25,948 bases of DNA. Source: CAZDSS01 sp964508185. GTDB taxonomy: Bacteria > Pseudomonadota > Alphaproteobacteria > Sphingomonadales > Govanellaceae. The translations under genes were made by a program, and so were the position numbers. This document shows, piece after piece, positions 14,480 to 21,126 of the stretch (position 1 is the first letter of the stretch; each line of letters starts with the position of its first letter). The DNA is taken from positions 1 to 25,948 of the forward strand of contig CAZDSS010000030.1 of the NCBI GenBank assembly GCA_964508185.1. The letters are read 5' to 3'. The notes below the pieces were generated by a model. That model was not told the DNA's origin. It did no database searches and saw only the letters and a list, made by a program, of their open reading frames with translations.

Positions 14480-15141
14480 CCCAGGGTTTCACCATCGGCG
14501 ACCGCACCCCGGACGAGCTCCGGCCCGACATTCTGAACGCCGTCCTCGCCCATGTGCCCTTCGACGGCTGGAGCCGGGCGGCCATGGACCGCGCCGCGGA
14601 CGACCTTCGGATCCCGCGGGGGATCGTGGATCTCGCCTTCCCCGGCGGGCCGGTGGAGATGATCGCGGCCTTCTCGGCCCGGGCCGACGACGACATGATG
14701 GCGGCGATCGCCGAACATGATTTCTCGGCCCTCAAGATCCGGGAGAAGGTGGCGCTTGCGGTGCGGCTCCGCATCCAGGCCAACGGCGCCTATCGCGAGG
14801 CGGCGCGCCGGGCGCTCACCTTCCTCGCCCTGCCGCAGAATTCCGCCGCCGGCGCGCGCATGGTCTGGCGCACCGCCGACTGCATCTGGCGGGCGATCGG
14901 CGACCATTCCACGGACTTCAACTACTACACCAAGCGCAGCATCCTCGCGGGCGTGTTCAGCGCCACCATGCTCTACTGGCTCAACGACGAGAGCGAGGAT
15001 TGGGCGGCCACCTGGGAATTCCTCGAGCGCCGCATCAACGACGTCATGACCTTCGAGAAGGTCAAGGCGCGCGCCCTCAAGCTCGGGGACATTCCGGCAA
15101 GCCTCGTGCGCGGCCTGGGGCGCCTGCGCTACGGCGCCTGA
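14476..15141 (+). CDS. COQ9 family protein (ubiquinone biosynthesis accessory factor)
   Basis: A 221-residue COQ9 family protein. COQ9 has a TetR-like helical fold, binds lipids and presents ubiquinone intermediates to hydroxylases such as COQ7. Visible family features are the N-terminal helix-turn-helix-like region with VPFDGWSRAAMDRAADDL, an FPGGPVEMIAAF segment, and the C-terminal DFNYYTKRSILAGVFSATML and WLNDES stretch typical of the family. ATG 14476 overlaps the def stop (ATGA) with CAGGAG upstream, so it is co-translated with def. ubiX elsewhere in the window serves the same pathway. It is convergent with purK, with a 7-bp gap. Confidence 0.92.
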   Translation: MTQGFTIGDRTPDELRPDILNAVLAHVPFDGWSRAAMDRAADDLRIPRGIVDLAFPGGPVEMIAAFSARADDDMMAAIAEHDFSALKIREKVALAVRLRIQANGAYREAARRALTFLALPQNSAAGARMVWRTADCIWRAIGDHSTDFNYYTKRSILAGVFSATMLYWLNDESEDWAATWEFLERRINDVMTFEKVKARALKLGDIPASLVRGLGRLRYGA

Positions 15142-15148
15142 AGATCGA

Positions 15149-16216
15149 TCATTTCAGGGGGATCAGGCGGGTGACGTGGCCCATCTTGCGGCCCGGCCGG
15201 GCTTCCCGCTTGCCGTAGTCGTGGAAGCAGAGGAGCGGCTCGGGCAGGAGCTCCCGCCAGCGTTCGATCTCGTCGCCGAGCAGGTTCTTCATCACCGCGC
15301 GGGAATGCATCTCCGGCCGGGCGAGCGGCAGGCCGCAGATGGCGCGCACATGCTGCTCGAACTGGCTCGCGACGCAGGCGTCGATGGTCCAGTGGCCGGA
15401 ATTGTGCACCCGGGGGGCAAGCTCGTTGATGAGGATGTCGTCGTCGGTGACGAACATCTCGACCCCGATCACGCCCACGTAATCCAGTTTCCCGGCGATC
15501 CTGCCTGCCGTCTCCACCGCCCGCTCGGCAAGCTCCGGCGCGATCTCGGCGGGCGCAATGGTCTCGTCCAGAATATGGTTGCGATGGCGGTTCTCCACCG
15601 CGGGATAGGCGGCGATCGCGCCGTCCTGGCCGCGCGCCAGCACCACGGAGATTTCCCGCTCGAACCGGACGAAGCCTTCGGCGATGAGATCGCGGCCGCC
15701 AAGCCTTTCCACCGCCGGGGCGAGCTCCTCCGCCGTCTTCACCAGGATCTGGCCCTTGCCGTCATAGCCCATGCGCCGGGTCTTGAGCACGAGCGGCAGG
15801 CCGAGGCGTGCCGCGGCGGCCTCCCCGTCGGCAGCATTGTCCACCGCCATGTAGGGCGCGGTGCGGGCGCCGGCGGCGGTGCAGAAATCCTTCTCGTGCA
15901 GGCGGTCCTGGGTGACGCGGAGCACGTCCGCCGACGGGAAGACCGGGGTCTTGCCCGCGATGCGCTCCACGGCGGAAACCGGGATGTTCTCGAATTCGTA
16001 GGTGACCACATCCACCGCCGCCGCGAAGGCGTCGAGCGCCGCCATGTCGTCATAGCCGGCGACGGTCGCCGCGGCCACGTCGAAGGCCGGGCTTTCGGCC
16101 TCGGGCGCATAGATATGGCAGCGATAGCCGAGGCGGGCCGCGGCCAGCGCCAGCATGCGGCCGAGCTGCCCGCCCCCGAGAATGCCGATGGTCTTGCGCG
16201 GCGGTGTGATGATCAC
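15149..16216 (-). CDS. purK: N5-carboxyaminoimidazole ribonucleotide synthase
   Basis: A 355-residue ATP-grasp enzyme of purine biosynthesis. It converts aminoimidazole ribonucleotide, ATP and bicarbonate to N5-CAIR, which PurE then rearranges. The N-terminal TIGILGGGQLGRMLALAA is diagnostic. The ATP-grasp core includes VLKTRRMGYDGKGQ and the metal-binding region INELAPRVHNSGHWTIDA. Length is normal. The start is GTG 16214-16216, giving three to four residues before the conserved part; GAGGG lies about 12 bases upstream. It follows purE by 15 bp in one operon driven by the promoter at 16784-16811. Confidence 0.96.
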   Translation of the reverse strand: MIITPPRKTIGILGGGQLGRMLALAAARLGYRCHIYAPEAESPAFDVAAATVAGYDDMAALDAFAAAVDVVTYEFENIPVSAVERIAGKTPVFPSADVLRVTQDRLHEKDFCTAAGARTAPYMAVDNAADGEAAAARLGLPLVLKTRRMGYDGKGQILVKTAEELAPAVERLGGRDLIAEGFVRFEREISVVLARGQDGAIAAYPAVENRHRNHILDETIAPAEIAPELAERAVETAGRIAGKLDYVGVIGVEMFVTDDDILINELAPRVHNSGHWTIDACVASQFEQHVRAICGLPLARPEMHSRAVMKNLLGDEIERWRELLPEPLLCFHDYGKREARPGRKMGHVTRLIPLK

Positions 16217-16231
16217 GGCAGTCGTTATCCC

Positions 16232-16729
16232 TCAGTCCTGCGGCGCGAGCTTCACGTCGGCCGTCTGGGCGGCGCGCCAGGCATCGAGCGCGGCGGCGAG
16301 CGCCGGATTTTCAAGGGCGAGGATCGAGGCGGCGAAGAGCCCCGCATTCTTCGCCCCGGCTTCCCCGATGGCGAAGGTGCCGACGGGCACGCCCCCCGGC
16401 ATCTGGACGATGGAAAGCAGGCTGTCCATGCCCTTGAGGGCGCGGCTTTCGATGGGAACGCCGAGGACCGGCAAGGTGGTGAGGCTCGCCACCATGCCGG
16501 GCAAATGGGCGGCGCCCCCCGCCCCGGCGACGATGACCTTGAGACCGCGGTCCCTCGCGGTGCGCGCATAGTCGAACAACCGCTCTGGCGTGCGGTGGGC
16601 GGAGACGATGCGCGCTTCATAGGGCACCCCGAGATCGTCGAGGATCCCTGCCGCAAGCTTCATGGTCGGCCAGTCGGATTGACTGCCCATGATGATCCCG
16701 ACCAATGCCTGACCTTCGTTCTCTGCCAT
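16232..16729 (-). CDS. purE: N5-carboxyaminoimidazole ribonucleotide mutase
   Basis: A 165-residue class I PurE that moves the carboxyl group of N5-CAIR to form CAIR in purine biosynthesis. Visible motifs are IMGSQSDWPTM near the N-terminus, the substrate-binding SAHRTPERL, and AGAGGAAHLPGMVAS, all characteristic of bacterial PurE, which forms an octamer. Length is normal. ATG 16727-16729 begins MAENEGQALVGIIMG. It is the first gene of the purEK operon, with a readable promoter whose predicted transcript begins about 45-50 bases upstream. Confidence 0.97.
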   Translation of the reverse strand: MAENEGQALVGIIMGSQSDWPTMKLAAGILDDLGVPYEARIVSAHRTPERLFDYARTARDRGLKVIVAGAGGAAHLPGMVASLTTLPVLGVPIESRALKGMDSLLSIVQMPGGVPVGTFAIGEAGAKNAGLFAASILALENPALAAALDAWRAAQTADVKLAPQD

Positions 16730-16783
16730 CTGGCGCCTGTCCTGTCATGCGGCCGCTCAAGGGCGGTCCCGTGAAAGCGCGGG

Positions 16784-16811
16784 ATTATACCGGACCGAGG
16801 CCCGAACGCAA
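16784..16811 (-). promoter_or_regulatory. Promoter of the purEK operon
   Basis: On the minus strand TTGCGT (16806-16811), a 16-bp spacer and a perfect TATAAT (16784-16789). It lies 54 bases upstream of the purE ATG, in an otherwise GC-rich stretch. Confidence 0.7.
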
Positions 16812-16845
16812 TCACCCGCGGGTCACGGAATACTTCATTAACCTT

Positions 16846-16851
16846 TATAAT
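16846..16851 (+). promoter_or_regulatory. -10-like TATAAT upstream of the GGDEF gene
   Basis: A perfect TATAAT lies 65 bases before the diguanylate cyclase ATG within an AT-rich island that also contains a TTAACC half-site. No good -35 is present at 16-18 bp, so activator-dependent or weak use is likely if it is real. Confidence 0.3.
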
Positions 16852-16916
16852 TCATGATGTCGCCGAACCCGATAGCGACGCCAAGCCGCTGAAACAAGGG
16901 CAGACAGGGTCAGGCA

Positions 16917-17651
16917 ATGAAAGTCGGCGCGACGCGATCTCAATCGATCCTGCGGCCCGTGGCCTCCACCACGGCGCGCGCGGTGAGCGCCTATGCCGCA
17001 ACCGCCGCGGGCGCACGCCGGATCGAGGATACCATCTCCGTCATGGGCATCCCGCCCGCCGAGATGACGCCCCGGGTGCAGGCGGCGATCCTCAGCCTCA
17101 TGCAGGAAGTGGAGGAAGCGCGGCGGGAGCTTGAGGCGGCGCAGCGCCGGATCGCCGAGCTTGAACAGCTGGCGGACCTCGATCCCCTCGTCCAGATGGC
17201 CAACCGCCGCGCCTTCGTGCGGGAACTGAGCCGCATGATCTCATTCTCGGCGCGCTACGACATTCCGACGAGCATCGCCTATTTCGACCTCAACGAGCTG
17301 AAGTCCATCAACGACAGCCTCGGGCATGCGGCGGGGGACGCGGCGCTCGTCCATGTGGCGGGGATCATCCGGCGCAACATCCGGGAATCCGACATCGCGG
17401 GCCGCATCGGCGGCGACGAGTTCGCGGCGATCTTCCCCAACACCACGGAGGCGGTCGCCCAGAACAAGGCGGCAAGCCTCGCCCGCATCATCGCCGAAAC
17501 GCCGCTCGTCTTCGAGGGGCGGAGCATCAGCCTCACCGTCGCCCATGGCGCCCATTCCTTCAGGCCGGGGGAAAGCGCGGACCAGGCGCTGGCGCAAGCC
17601 GACCAGCGCATGTATGCCCACAAGCGGAGCCTCAAGACCGAGGCGCCCTGA
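16917..17651 (+). CDS. GGDEF domain diguanylate cyclase
   Basis: A 244-residue diguanylate cyclase that makes cyclic di-GMP from two GTP. The N-terminal 60 residues are Ala-rich without recognisable membrane segments. A coiled-coil (about 62-86, VEEARRELEAAQRRIAELEQ) leads into the GGDEF domain via the usual DLDPLVQMANRRAF. The active site GGDEF is intact at 165-169, the FDLNELKSINDSLGH motif is present, and an RxxD product-inhibition site (Arg156-Asp159) sits five residues before it. The enzyme should therefore be active and feedback-inhibited. ATG 16917 begins MKVGATRSQS. It converges on a DUF465 gene, and a hairpin covers both stops. A PilZ protein encoded 4.3 kb away is a possible effector. 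Confidence 0.93.
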   Translation: MKVGATRSQSILRPVASTTARAVSAYAATAAGARRIEDTISVMGIPPAEMTPRVQAAILSLMQEVEEARRELEAAQRRIAELEQLADLDPLVQMANRRAFVRELSRMISFSARYDIPTSIAYFDLNELKSINDSLGHAAGDAALVHVAGIIRRNIRESDIAGRIGGDEFAAIFPNTTEAVAQNKAASLARIIAETPLVFEGRSISLTVAHGAHSFRPGESADQALAQADQRMYAHKRSLKTEAP

Positions 17652-17680
17652 CCGCGGGAACGCAGTCCCGCCCGGTCAGG
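17647..17680. terminator. Shared hairpin over the convergent stops of the GGDEF and DUF465 genes
   Basis: An outer 8-bp stem (CCTGACCG 17647-17654 with 17673-17680) and an inner 5-bp stem (17655-17659 with 17666-17670) enclose a 6-base loop. Both stop codons (17649-17651 and 17676-17678) lie inside the stem. There is no T-run, so termination may need a factor, but the symmetry suits a bidirectional terminator. Confidence 0.55.
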
Positions 17681-17894
17681 CGATGATGTCGGGGATGAGC
17701 CGGGACTGCAGGCGCGCGATCTCGTCCTTCAGCAGAAGCTTCTTGCGCTTGAAGCGCTGCACCTGCAACTGATCATAGAAGCCGTCGCGGGTCAGGGCGT
17801 TGATGGCATCGTCGAGGTCGCGATGCTCGATCATCAGCTCCTCCAGACGCGCGCGGAGCTTGCTTTCGTCTTCGTCCATATCTCTGCGGTTCAT
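17676..17894 (-). CDS. DUF465 (YdcH-like) small coiled-coil protein
   Basis: A 72-residue charged, helical protein resembling the DUF465/YdcH family found widely in alphaproteobacteria. The core ELMIEHRDLDDAINAL, followed by VQRFKRKKLLLKDEIARLQ, is the family pattern of two antiparallel helices ending in KRKKLxLKDEI. No enzymatic function is known for the family. The start at ATG 17892-17894 (MNRRDMDEDE) is preferred; ATG 17879 five codons later is an alternative, and neither has a strong ribosome site. It shares a hairpin with the convergent GGDEF gene. A second, shorter family member lies at 19319-19486. Confidence 0.85.
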   Translation of the reverse strand: MNRRDMDEDESKLRARLEELMIEHRDLDDAINALTRDGFYDQLQVQRFKRKKLLLKDEIARLQSRLIPDIIA

Positions 17895-18059
17895 CGTCCG
17901 GTGGTCTTTTTGAAAAACGCGTGTCACCCCTGCCGCCAAACGGTTGGGGATCATGACAGATCAACCGCCGGGCCACGGCATCTATAACACAAAATCTGCG
18001 CCCATGAGATAATCATCATCATGACCGGCGCAAGATATGAGGGACGGGAGACGCGGGTG

Positions 18060-18551
18060 ATGGAAAGCTTCTGGAACTATTCGCTGAGAACCTACGGCCG
18101 CGATCCGGTGCGGGAGATCTGCCTCGCCCTTCAGGACCGGTTCCATGCCGACGTGAACCTGCTTCTCTTCCTCTGCTACCGGGCGGAACGGGGCATGCCC
18201 GTCCCCAGCCTCCACGACATCGCCGCCATGGTGGCGGCGGTGCGGGAGGTGCGGGAAGGCACCATCGAACCCTTGCGGAATATCCGGCGCAAGCTCAGGG
18301 CGCCCCTGACCGGACAGGACCTTCCCGATCTCCGGGAGGCCTGCCGCAAGCAGGTGCTGGAGGCGGAGATCGCCGCAGAAGCGCTGGCGCAGGGGATCCT
18401 CGAGGCGCAGTTTCCGGTAGCGGGCGAAAAGCCCGCCGCATCTCGGACGGAACAGGCGGCCGACGCCATCTTCCGTTATCTCGAGCTCATCGGCGCGCCG
18501 ATTGATGCCGCCCGGCGCATGGCGGCGGATCTTGCCGCCGCGGCCGCCTAA
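18060..18551 (+). CDS. TIGR02444 family protein
   Basis: A 163-residue protein of unknown function matching TIGR02444 (DUF2390-like). The signature is FWNYSLRTYGRDPVREICLALQD followed by FHADVNLLLFLCYRA. The rest is helical and Ala-rich. The start at ATG 18060 is chosen because GGGAG lies nine bases upstream and the similarity begins there; ATG 18021, 13 codons earlier, is possible. The stop overlaps the convergent ubiX stop by 4 bp. No membrane segment or metal motif stands out. The family is widespread in proteobacteria, and its role is not known to me. Confidence 0.85.
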   Translation: MESFWNYSLRTYGRDPVREICLALQDRFHADVNLLLFLCYRAERGMPVPSLHDIAAMVAAVREVREGTIEPLRNIRRKLRAPLTGQDLPDLREACRKQVLEAEIAAEALAQGILEAQFPVAGEKPAASRTEQAADAIFRYLELIGAPIDAARRMAADLAAAAA

Positions 18552-19150
18552 TTGTCGCCGCCCCGGTCCTTGAGGGTCGACTTCATTCCCTCCCAGCGGC
18601 GCACATGGCCCGTGTCGATGCCGAAGAGGTCGAGGACCCGGCCGAGGCTGTGGTCCACGATGTCCGCGATGGTTTCCGGCCGGTTGTAGAAGGCGGGAAC
18701 GGGCGGCGCGATGATGGCGCCCATCTCGGTCGCCTGGGCCATGGCGCGGATATGGCCGAGATGGAGCGGCGTCTCCCGCAGCATGAGGACAAGCCGGCGG
18801 CGCTCCTTGAGGATCACGTCTGCGGCGCGGCTGATGAGGCCCGTCGTCACCCCCTGGGCGATCTCGGAAAGCGAGCGCACGGAGCAGGGCGCGACCACCA
18901 TGCCCATGGTCCTGAAGGACCCGCTGGAGATCGCGGCCCCCATGTCGTCGGGAGCATAGACGTGGTCGGCGAGAGCGTGAACGTCGGCAAGGCTGCAGTC
19001 GGTTTCGGCGGCGATGGTTGCGCGCGCCGCGCGACTCACCACGAGATGTGTCTCGATTTCCGCGCTGCGCAGAATCTGCAACAGCCGGATGCCGTATATG
19101 GCGCCCGACGCCCCGCTGATGCCCACGATGATGCGCCGCTCGCCGGCCAT
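18548..19150 (-). CDS. ubiX: Flavin prenyltransferase UbiX
   Basis: A 200-residue UbiX that attaches a dimethylallyl group to FMN, making the prenyl-FMN cofactor of UbiD-type decarboxylases used in ubiquinone synthesis. It starts MAGERRIIVGISGASGAIYG, the FMN-binding signature. VVAPCSVRSLSEIAQG and the RRLVLMLRETPLHLGH segment (prenyl phosphate-binding Arg and Glu) are also present, as is the APPVPAFYNRPETI stretch. AAGGAGAT lies a few bases before the ATG. A promoter (TTGCCG-18-TATAAG) is readable upstream. COQ9, also in this window, serves the same pathway. The gene converges with the TIGR02444 gene. Confidence 0.97.
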   Translation of the reverse strand: MAGERRIIVGISGASGAIYGIRLLQILRSAEIETHLVVSRAARATIAAETDCSLADVHALADHVYAPDDMGAAISSGSFRTMGMVVAPCSVRSLSEIAQGVTTGLISRAADVILKERRRLVLMLRETPLHLGHIRAMAQATEMGAIIAPPVPAFYNRPETIADIVDHSLGRVLDLFGIDTGHVRRWEGMKSTLKDRGGDN

Positions 19151-19173
19151 GACATCTCCTTCCGCGCCAACCC

Positions 19174-19203
19174 CTTATAGCCGGACCGGCGGCGGCGCGG
19201 CAA
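19174..19203 (-). promoter_or_regulatory. Promoter of ubiX
   Basis: On the minus strand TTGCCG (19198-19203), an 18-bp spacer and TATAAG (19174-19179) within GGCTATAAGG. It is 24 bases before the ubiX ATG, which implies a very short leader. Confidence 0.5.
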
Positions 19204-19245
19204 TGCGCGGCGATGCTTCCCCGATGCGCGGCTGAGTCATAAATG

Positions 19246-19259
19246 TGTCACAGGTGACA
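19246..19259. repeat. TGTCAC-N2-GTGACA palindrome between ubiX and a small DUF465 gene
   Basis: A perfect 6-bp inverted repeat with a 2-base centre lies in the divergent region, 43 bases upstream of the putative ubiX -35 and 60 bases upstream of the small DUF465 start. It looks like a dimeric regulator's operator; the binding protein is unknown. Confidence 0.5.
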
Positions 19260-19318
19260 GTGCCGTTCGTTCATGATGTAATTCAAGGACTGGTTCACCT
19301 TGCAAAAGGAGGCATGGC

Positions 19319-19486
19319 ATGAACACTGACGGGTATTTAGTTTCGCTCGAAGCCAAGCATACCAGTCTTGAAAAGGCCATCCTGGACGAAAGTCAGCGTC
19401 CCAACCCCGACACCATTCGCATCACCCAGCTGAAGCGGGAAAAGCTCAAGCTCAAGGAGCGCATGGAGCGCCTGCTCCAGAATTAA
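19319..19486 (+). CDS. Small DUF465 (YdcH-like) protein, 55 residues
   Basis: A short gene with an excellent ribosome site (AAAAGGAGG, six bases before ATG 19319). The protein begins MNTDGYLVSLEAKHTSLEKA, continues with an ITQLKREKLKLKERMERL helix and ends at TAA 19484-19486. The paired-helix layout and the KREKLKLKERM ending match the DUF465 family (SLEAKHxxLEKxI, then LKREKLxLKD/E). The first third uses AT-rich codons (TTA, GTT, AGT, CAT) that are rare in neighbouring genes. This may reflect high-expression initiation or simply shortness. A palindrome at 19246-19259 lies upstream. The function is unknown; family members are small, often abundant cytoplasmic proteins. Confidence 0.88.
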   Translation: MNTDGYLVSLEAKHTSLEKAILDESQRPNPDTIRITQLKREKLKLKERMERLLQN

Positions 19487-19576
19487 GGACGTTTTTCCAC
19501 CGCCCCCCGGGGCCGGCCGCAAAGGCCGCCCGCGGCAGATGATCCGCGCGGTCAAGCGCGGCTGAAATCCCGGCAT

Positions 19577-19598
19577 CGGGGCCGGATCACCGGCCCCG
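19577..19598. repeat. Perfect 9-bp GC hairpin between two convergent genes
   Basis: CGGGGCCGG (19577-19585), loop ATCA and CCGGCCCCG (19590-19598). It lies in the 207-bp space between the ends of the small DUF465 gene and trcR. It is very stable but has no adjoining T-run. It is probably a factor-assisted or bidirectional terminator; nothing else is seen in this space. Confidence 0.5.
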
Positions 19599-19693
19599 GG
19601 GCGCCGCGGCAGGCCGAGCTTTCGCCACCCGGCCGTGCATCACCTTGCGGAACACCCGCGGAATGCGGGCAGCCAATGGCCGCCCGCGGGCGA

Positions 19694-20266
19694 TCACTCC
19701 TCCTCGGAGGTTTCGGCGGCTGCGCTGCCGCCGTCCGCCTCGCGCGCCTTGCGTTCGACGGCTTTCGCCACGGCGTCATCGAGCTCGATCTGCTTGCACA
19801 GGCCGAGGCCCACGGGATCGCGCGGCTTGATGTTGGCGATGTTCCAGTGGGTGCGGTCGCGAATGGCCGCGATCGTGGATTTGGTGGTGCCGATCAGGCG
19901 GCAGATCTGGGCGTCGCTGAGCTCCGGATGGTTGCGCAACAGCCAGGCGATGGCGTCCGGCCGGTCCTGACGGCGGGAGACGGGCGTATAGCGTGGACCG
20001 CGCGAGCGCGTGCGCGCCGGGACTTCGTCCTGGCGGAGCTGCAGGCGGGCATTCGGGTCCTTCTGGCAGCGCTCGATCTCGTCCCAGGTGAGCTGGCCAT
20101 TGGCCACGGGATCAAGGCCGACCATGTGCGTCGCGATCTGCTCGTCGGCGATACCCTGTACCTCAAGGGGATGAAGCCCGCAGAATTCCGCGATCTGCTC
20201 GAAGGTCAGCGAGGTATTGTCAACCAGCCAGACGGCCGTCGCCATGGGCATCAATGGTAACGTCAT
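19694..20266 (-). CDS. trcR: Cell cycle transcriptional regulator TrcR (DUF1013)
   Basis: A 190-residue DUF1013 protein. The N-terminus PLMPMATAVWLVDNTSLTFEQIAEFCGLHPLEV is the family hallmark, and a second helix-turn-helix-like segment appears at LSDAQICRLIGTTKSTIAAIRDRTHWN. The tail is acidic (AETSEEE). In Caulobacter the family member TrcR follows RNA polymerase and helps control the cell cycle; the family is confined to alphaproteobacteria. ATG 20264-20266 has AGGAGG four bases upstream; an overlapping ATG four bases earlier is out of frame. A GC hairpin (20279-20294) sits immediately before the ribosome site and could regulate translation or bind a protein. Confidence 0.93.
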   Translation of the reverse strand: MTLPLMPMATAVWLVDNTSLTFEQIAEFCGLHPLEVQGIADEQIATHMVGLDPVANGQLTWDEIERCQKDPNARLQLRQDEVPARTRSRGPRYTPVSRRQDRPDAIAWLLRNHPELSDAQICRLIGTTKSTIAAIRDRTHWNIANIKPRDPVGLGLCKQIELDDAVAKAVERKAREADGGSAAAETSEEE

Positions 20267-20278
20267 TCATCCTCCTCT

Positions 20279-20294
20279 CACCGCCGGGGCGGTG
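20279..20294 (-). promoter_or_regulatory. Inverted repeat abutting the trcR ribosome site
   Basis: CACCGCC, a 2-base centre and GGCGGTG are a perfect 7-bp inverted repeat whose edge is two bases from the trcR AGGAGG. It may be an operator or a leader hairpin affecting translation. Confidence 0.45.
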
Positions 20295-20397
20295 CAAAAT
20301 CCCCATATCCGGCCGAAACGCCTGCATTGTTCGGAATAGCCAGAGGCCCGGCCCGAGATATGGACCAGGCTGTCATGCGTGTTCAGACGACCACACA

Positions 20398-20436
20398 ATA
20401 AAAAACAACAGGGGCAATGGCAACCGCCATTACCCC
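20398..20436 (-). terminator. Rho-independent terminator downstream of the TonB-domain gene
   Basis: On the minus strand an 11-bp stem with one G-T mismatch (arms 20426-20436 and 20411-20421) and a 4-base loop is followed by TGTTGTTTTTTATT. It lies about 95 bases beyond the TonB-domain stop and upstream of trcR. In the 263 bp between the TonB-domain gene and trcR nothing else was recognised. Confidence 0.85.
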
Positions 20437-20529
20437 CGCGCATCGACGCTGAGGCCGCTCCGGAACAACATAGTCCGTCACGGCCAAAGGTCCAGTATTT
20501 TCCGCCCCTAAGGGCGATTTCCGTCTAGA

Positions 20530-20922
20530 TTACTGCAGCACCCAGCTGAGGGGCAGAACGAAGGTCAGATTGGCGTCCGAAAGGCTCGCCGGCGGCTTCG
20601 GCAGCGGGTTGATGCGATCCTTGAGACGGATCACCTCGGCGTCCAGAAGCTCGTGGCCGGTGCCTTCGATCATTTCATAGCCGGTGATGTTGCCGGAGCG
20701 GTCGATGGTCACCTTCACGCGGGCGCGGCCTTCGATCTCCTGCGACATGGCGGCGCGGGGATAGACCTGCTTCTGGGCGATCACGCTCACCACGCTCTTC
20801 TGCCAGGCGGCGATCTCGTCGGCGCGGGCTTCGCCGGCGCCGGTGAAGGCGAGGCCGGCGGCGATCGACAAGCCGAGCACAGCCGCCTTGATGGAGTTAT
20901 TCGTCAACATTCTGCTAAACAT
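20530..20922 (-). CDS. Short TonB-domain protein with signal peptide
   Basis: A 130-residue protein with an N-terminal hydrophobic signal (about residues 10-30, AAVLGLSIAAGLAFTGAG) and a probable cleavage site after EARA. It is followed by one TonB C-terminal domain: QKQVYPRAAMSQEIEGRARVKVTIDRSGNI and the closing LTFVLPLSW strand. TonB normally transfers proton-motive energy from ExbBD to outer-membrane receptors. This version lacks the Pro-rich periplasmic spacer and may be cleaved off the membrane, so it may not be a functional energiser. ATG 20922 is used; ATG 20910 is an alternative. It is alone, without exbB/exbD, and is followed by a good terminator. Confidence 0.8.
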   Translation of the reverse strand: MFSRMLTNNSIKAAVLGLSIAAGLAFTGAGEARADEIAAWQKSVVSVIAQKQVYPRAAMSQEIEGRARVKVTIDRSGNITGYEMIEGTGHELLDAEVIRLKDRINPLPKPPASLSDANLTFVLPLSWVLQ

Positions 20923-21086
20923 TCTTTTCTGGTCCCTATCTCAATCCAGCGTCTTCCGCCCTGCTCGAAACTCGTGGGGCATGTGAACCCGTTGCCCCGC
21001 CTGGCGGGACAATAGGCAAGCTCGACAACGGCATGCGATGTCAGGATGCTTATGCTTCGGGAGGCGTAAAAACGGATTTAAGAAGT

Positions 21087-21108
21087 ATGGTTAACGCTTG
21101 GTAACCAT
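21087..21108. repeat. ATGGTTA-N8-TAACCAT inverted repeat upstream of the TonB-domain gene
   Basis: A perfect 7-bp inverted repeat lies between the maiA stop and the TonB-domain gene, about 165 bases before the latter. The arms contain TTAACC/GGTTAA elements resembling CtrA half-sites but not at the canonical spacing. It has no T-run. It may be an operator or the maiA 3' hairpin. Confidence 0.4.
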
Positions 21109-21126
21109 GGGGACCGCCCGGCCCGC

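Noticed and set aside
19465..19496. Hairpin at the end of the 55-residue gene plus the TTTTT at 19492 as an intrinsic terminator
   Set aside because: The 5-bp stem ends 13 bases before the T-run, too far for a standard terminator.
20437..20529. Possible small RNA between the TonB-domain gene and its terminator
   Set aside because: No promoter, tRNA, SRP or 6S-like features found; it reads as an ordinary 3' untranslated stretch.
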